This document shows, in pieces, positions 59,611 to 64,000 of a DNA stretch of 64,000 nt. Position numbers and translations under genes: made by a program. The stretch's first letter is position 1. Each line of letters starts with the position of its first letter. The notes beneath the pieces are model-generated. The model did not search any database. It was given only the letters and a program-made list of their open reading frames with translations, and was not told the DNA's origin. The DNA is from Gibbula magus (Eukaryota > Mollusca > Gastropoda > Trochida > Trochidae), in NCBI GenBank assembly GCA_936450465.1, contig OW388299.1, forward strand, positions 35,413,548 through 35,477,547. The letters run 5' to 3'.

Positions 59611-61270
59611 CCTCTTTCACATTGACAAAATGTACTTACATAAGCAATTTACTTAAAAGTAAGTAAAAGTAAATTTACATCATGTTCACATGTTGTTATC
59701 GCCAGGTATAAATAAACATAATATTGTGGTTAGAATAACAGAATTTTCATATTTTGAGACAATGTCAACTGGAAACCTGTTCATTCAAAACGGATCTGGG
59801 GTTTGTCATGGAAGTGAAGTGAATGGAGATGAGAATGATCTCACCATTGCAGGTCTCAAACCACGAAAATGTCTTTTTATGACACCCTATGAATGAGAAT
59901 TTTCTGGAGACATTGCATATACTTTGTGTTACTTAATTTAGTATTGATGTAACTACCCTCAGCAATTTTTTATGATATCGTAAACAACTATTGAGCATAT
60001 TGATAAAAATTCAGGAAAGATTCCCAAAATATTTCTAATTGAAATATAATTAATAAATTAAAGTTATAAGTTGTTTTCCAGTCCATATATATATCGAGTC
60101 TTTTATTTTCAAACGCAAAGCATTGTTGTCGACTCTCACACAGTAAACAAATAAAAACAAAAGAGAAACACAGTTGATGAGTAGTCCTACTCACGGAAAC
60201 TGAAATTTGGCGTTATGTTATGTACGTAGTTCCTTATGCAGTTGAAATAGCTGTTTTTACCAACGAGATATTTTGCTTGTAGAATATGATAATATATGTT
60301 CTATAGGTTGCTGTTATAACCATAATAAAATACCAGTTAAAAGATAAATGCAAAAGCAAAAGCGCACATCATTATGGTAGACTCTCACACAGTAAACAAA
60401 CAAACAAAAGAGAATCACAGTTTATGAGTAGTCCTATTCACGAAAACTAAAATTTGGCGTTATTTGTAGTTCCTAATGAAATCGAAATAGCTGTTCGTGC
60501 CAACGAGATATTTTTCTTGAAGCATATAATAATATAATAATATATGTGCCAAAGGTTGCTGGTTGAATCACAGTAAATAACATTTAACAGATAAAATGCC
60601 AATATTTTGTGTATTAACAAGACGTTTAAATACACATTAACATAACTATCGCCAGCAATGATTGAGAAACCTGCAGTACGAAGAAAGTCGAGAGAAAGCA
60701 TGTACTTTTATACGTTGTCATAGGGACTTTGCAATTGACAGACTGTTGGTCTCTGAACTCTTGTTATTGTGTATTCAACATCATGCATGCAATAAAGGAA
60801 AATCTGTCTAATGACACCACATTCAGTGGTGCACGCTAATCCAATGTACATGTCTTCAAACATTTTATTTTTATTTTAACTGACTTTTATCAGATTGTCC
60901 CCGTATGAAAACTATTTCTCGTACACCAAGACGTAGATGAAAGATTGCTGTAGCAATAGGTATTATTTTTTATTGTATCAGAAACAGAAAATACTTATAG
61001 CTCTTTAACTTTTCGGTGAGATACTCACCTAAGCAAACATAGATTCTGTTCAATGACCACAAATACTACAGGAGTATTTATACTTATGAGTAAATATCCT
61101 TTTACTAGACGTCTAGGGACCTAGTAACTATACTTTTACTTTGGTATATTTACTCCAGGAGTATAATTACTCATGTAAGCAAATGCGTTCACATGCCACC
61201 CTAAGTAAAGTTACTATCATGAGTATCTTTACTCACATAAGCAAATGTGTCCATGTGAAATGGGCTTTAC
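59610..61270. mobile_element. Middle TIR-like element, unit 2 copy
   Basis: Counterpart of 20120-22795 without the innermost 1-kb insertion, and with the 250-bp internal duplication. Ends CCTCTTTCACATTGACA and the reverse complement of a CCCATTTCACATGGACACA-type end. Confidence 0.5.
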
Positions 61271-62533
61271 ACTACACTGTTTATAATCCTGTGCTGAAAT
61301 TGATTGTGGTTCCAACCATATTTTTTTCGGAAAAAAAAGTGAGTGACGGAGAAATATTTCGAGAAGTTCTGTCAATCTGAACAACAAAATATTAGTAGGA
61401 CAACGAAATTATAACTTCATATATAATATTATAATAATGAGAGGAACAAGTTTTGAACATCAATCGATGAGTATATATTGGCAATCAAAGCTTACCTGTC
61501 ATTTATTAGTATTAATCACGGAATGTCCATGACAACGAATAAAGAGATTGAGCAGACGAAGGAAGCTGTTTATAACAAAATACCACGTTTTGATTGGATA
61601 AAAAGTGTTGATCCTTACAAAAGGACCAATCAACGATCTTCGTTTGATACAATATATTTAGACATGAACGGAAGAAGCACCTTGCTGTTCATCGCTCAGT
61701 TTACTGTTTTTTTTAATTGTTTATAGGCCACAGTTACATTTTTATACACCCTGACATTATGTTTCGGGCTGTCAAATATTACATTTTACAAAATGTTATA
61801 TCTCATCAAAATAATAAAGATAAGAGTATGTCACTAAAAACTACTGTGCGCTTGAAGTCGGAAGACCGGGGAAACGATTGTAAACTAACGATTGTTGATC
61901 GTGATTTATCATCCCGAATACACAGATATGTGTTGTGGCTATATATTATGTGATATATCAACATTCTTAGTTTCTAGAACACTTTATTTTATTGAAATTC
62001 GGACATGGATTAAAGAAAATGTAGTCTTTTCATCGAGCCGTGTTGACCACAGGAATCGCCGATTTATTCCCTTCTTCAAGTAGTGATTGAAGCTTCTAAC
62101 CACATACTACAAAGTTGTGAAAATATTGGTTAGAAAGAAGAATGTTTCTAGTTTCAAAAAAATATATTTCATCAAAATCGGTTAACGAATAACGGAGATA
62201 TGTCATTTTCAAAATGACCCCATAGATATAGGCCCTATATGTATACAACGGTAAATCCTTGTAGGCTCTGTTGACAACAGCTAGTTCGTTTCAAATCACC
62301 GTCACTTTTTGCGTAAAAGTGTAGACTAGATGTATACAGTGTTGATGACAACACTGTTATAAGCCGGGGGTAAAGTCATTGCCAAAAACAAGCGAGAGCC
62401 ACCCCCGAGGCGGTTGATCACCAATATGCCGTCGCCAAGTTGTGCCAACACTGATGACGTCACGTGCACAAGGTCTATACATACAGTTCGGAATTGAAAA
62501 CTCTAAGAACTACTCATGGACTGATAGTGTCTT
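61271..62533. other. Right end of unit 2, no gene seen
   Basis: Matches about 22796-23994, including the right end of the outer TIR element (about 62411-62473), in which the CArG-like motif is altered (CCAATATGCC). Short open frames are not supported as genes. Confidence 0.5.
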
Positions 62534-62960
62534 GCTTGGCATTTATTTCAAGGTCACAACGACACTTTGCAATTTTACTCTTGTCACTGGATTCTCTTCA
62601 TATCTTAACCAACGCTTTTCCTAGGAAAGACTAAGGACTGATTAATGGTGTTGACCTTGACCTTATCTTCAAGTATTTTATTAAGCTTGTCAGCAAGATC
62701 TTGATATTATTCTCCGGATATCAGCGAAACTTAAATTTTGGTAATTGAACTTGCATGTGAAGCTTGTCAGCAGGATATCTCAAGAACGGTTCACTGGATT
62801 CGCTTCGCATCTTACACAAAGCTTTTCCAAGTTGGGATTAAGGGCTGATAAAACTTAGGTGACCTTGACATTATTTTCTAGTCTCCATAAATCATTGAAT
62901 TGCATGTTAAGCTTATCAGTACGTCCTTGGCGTTGTAATATCAAGTTTAAACTGTGTTTT
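62534..62960. repeat. Two imperfect units of about 208 bp after unit 2
   Basis: TCACTGGATTC..CTTC recurs at 62584 and 62792, each followed by an ACGCTTTTCC/AAGCTTTTCC-like stretch, a GACCTTGAC stretch and a TTAAGCTT stretch. The first unit is the sequence whose inverted copy forms the palindrome spacer. No gene. Confidence 0.6.
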
Positions 62961-63424
62961 GAAAATATCTTAGACACCAAGAATAAGAAACTGTATACTT
63001 AATTATTAATTCTATTGACATCTTATTTCTGATTAAACTATATGACCTCTACTTTGTTTGTTTTTTTGAAGTGATGATTGGCGATTGGAGATCAAGTCAC
63101 CTCAGTAATAATTTCTGTATCTGAAATAACTGTATATTTTAAATGTCAATTTATTGTTTAGTCCTTTCTCTGTAAAACATCTAACATTACTTTTTAAATC
63201 AAATATTGAATACAAGTTATTTCTGGTACAAGTATTATATGCCCATCATTTCAATCAGAAACAAGACAAAACCTAAGTAATCACAGGGTACGTGTTTACT
63301 AAATTCACTTTATAAATTATTTTCTTGTAAGATGTAATATTAGGGCTGCAGAGGTTTTGTGAAAGGAATGTTCCTATTGTTATAAGTCTGAATATTTCAC
63401 TGGGTAAAACATATTTAGCAAATA
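62961..63424. other. No feature recognised
   Basis: AT-rich sequence with stops in all frames. I see no gene, RNA or mobile element in it. Confidence 0.4.
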
Positions 63425-63544
63425 TGTTTAAGCAGTGTTAATATTAGTACTAGTGTTGATAATATTAATGCATTAATGTTTGCTGATGATATGTCAGGGG
63501 TTGCATATACTGCACTTCAGTTACAGAAGAGGTTTTATTACCCA
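63425..63544 (+). mobile_element. Short LINE reverse-transcriptase fragment with FADD box
   Basis: In the frame of 63455, the sequence reads VDNINALMFADDMSGVAYTA and then LQLQKRFYYPYG before a stop at about 63554. INALMFADDM plus a following TALQLQK is the catalytic-box region of non-LTR reverse transcriptases. The fragment is cut off at about 63540 by a foldback-like repeat. Too short to assign a clade. Confidence 0.6.
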
Positions 63545-63910
63545 TACGGTTGAAAATAACCGAGTTAATATTATTGATATGAGCACATGTGCACATAACA
63601 CGTTTGCCTAGCAACAATTGTTTCACCGCGATTTCCCGTATTGTTTCGTCTGTGACGTCATAAACCGATTGTTCGTGACGTCACTGTAGCTTGACATCGC
63701 AAGAGAAGTTGGTCGCTTCCTGTCTATTTTTACGCGAATGCAACGGCACATAATGGGTAATAAAAAAAATAATTACACTCGAAAGTGTGCCGTATGACTT
63801 TTACAAATCTCGTGCAAATTTGTTTTTAGCCCTCGCTCTCGCTCGGGCAATACAAAAATTCACACTCGTTTTGTAAAAATTATATGACACACTCCTCGGG
63901 TAATAATCTC
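63537..63910. repeat. Foldback-like repeat with TGACGTCA sites
   Basis: 63743-63800 and about 63868-63912 are partly inverted (GGGTAATAA ... ACACTCGAAAGTGTG ... TTTTACAAA versus TTTTGTAAAAATTATATGACACACT ... GGGTAATAAT). Two TGACGTCA sites lie at about 63653 and 63677. Class unknown. Confidence 0.5.
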
Positions 63911-64000
63911 TATAAATAAACTAGAGTTAGTCTGTAGACGTGATGGTTACTTTGAACAAACACATATTTTGAGGTTTCGAAATTTCATTATTTAAGGCAG

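Larger units (their letters stand above)
43730..62533 (+). repeat. Unit 2 of the large segmental tandem duplication
   Basis: Collinear with unit 1 (381-23994) apart from the insertions and deletions listed there. It keeps gene D and lacks the Tc1, the LINE with long duplication, the partial C copy and the innermost nested element. Confidence 0.85.

Overview
This is a eukaryotic, AT-rich, intron-containing and repeat-dense window. It looks like an invertebrate genome. A marine mollusc or related lophotrochozoan is my best guess, based on the repeat landscape and the LINE and Tc1 types, but this is inference and not proof. There are no bacterial-style operons, and almost all long open frames are by-products of one satellite.

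Layout. Two related units lie head to tail. Unit 1 (about 381-23994) and unit 2 (about 43730-62533) each begin with the same 8-bp satellite (GTATGGRT) and the same single-copy flank. Each then runs through a shared LINE remnant, one gene of a 369-aa type (copy A 8868-10708, copy B 50707-52548), one gene of a 357-aa type (copy C 15765-18788, copy C' 55922-58845) and a shared transposon-rich right end. Between them lie a second inverted copy of the right end of unit 1, forming a palindrome of about 4.68 kb per arm (19318-23994 / 24194-28871, 199-bp spacer), and a 15-kb expansion of the satellite (28871-43940). Unit 2 also carries a third gene copy, D (44774-46318), broken by a frameshift. Unit 1 lacks D and has a Tc1-like transposon at that spot.

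Genes. The five full-length copies and one fragment form one tandem family of three-exon genes with GT-AG introns at the same phases. Each encodes a signal peptide, a six-cysteine module with invariant spacing C-x3-C-x5-CC-x10-C-x23-C split over exons 1 and 2, and an exon-3 region with about five YWTD-like beta-propeller repeats. I do not recognise the family by name. B, C and C' are intact, A has a 1-nt homopolymer frameshift, D has a net 4-nt frameshift, and 14965-15475 is an internally deleted copy. A block of about 60 bp, 170-235 bp upstream of each ATG, is shared by all copies and is the best promoter candidate.

Mobile elements. A Tc1/mariner DD34E element has perfect 26-bp TIRs and one in-frame stop. 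A 5'-truncated LINE has a long open frame and an exceptional 363-bp target duplication. There are also an older LINE 3' fragment in both units, three nested TIR elements inside the palindrome arms, a 303-bp TIR element enclosing a tRNA-like sequence, and repeats rich in AGGTCA half-sites in intron 1 of C and C'. The apparent order of events is: unit duplication, then the LINE, Tc1 and nested insertions in unit 1, then the palindrome and satellite expansion.
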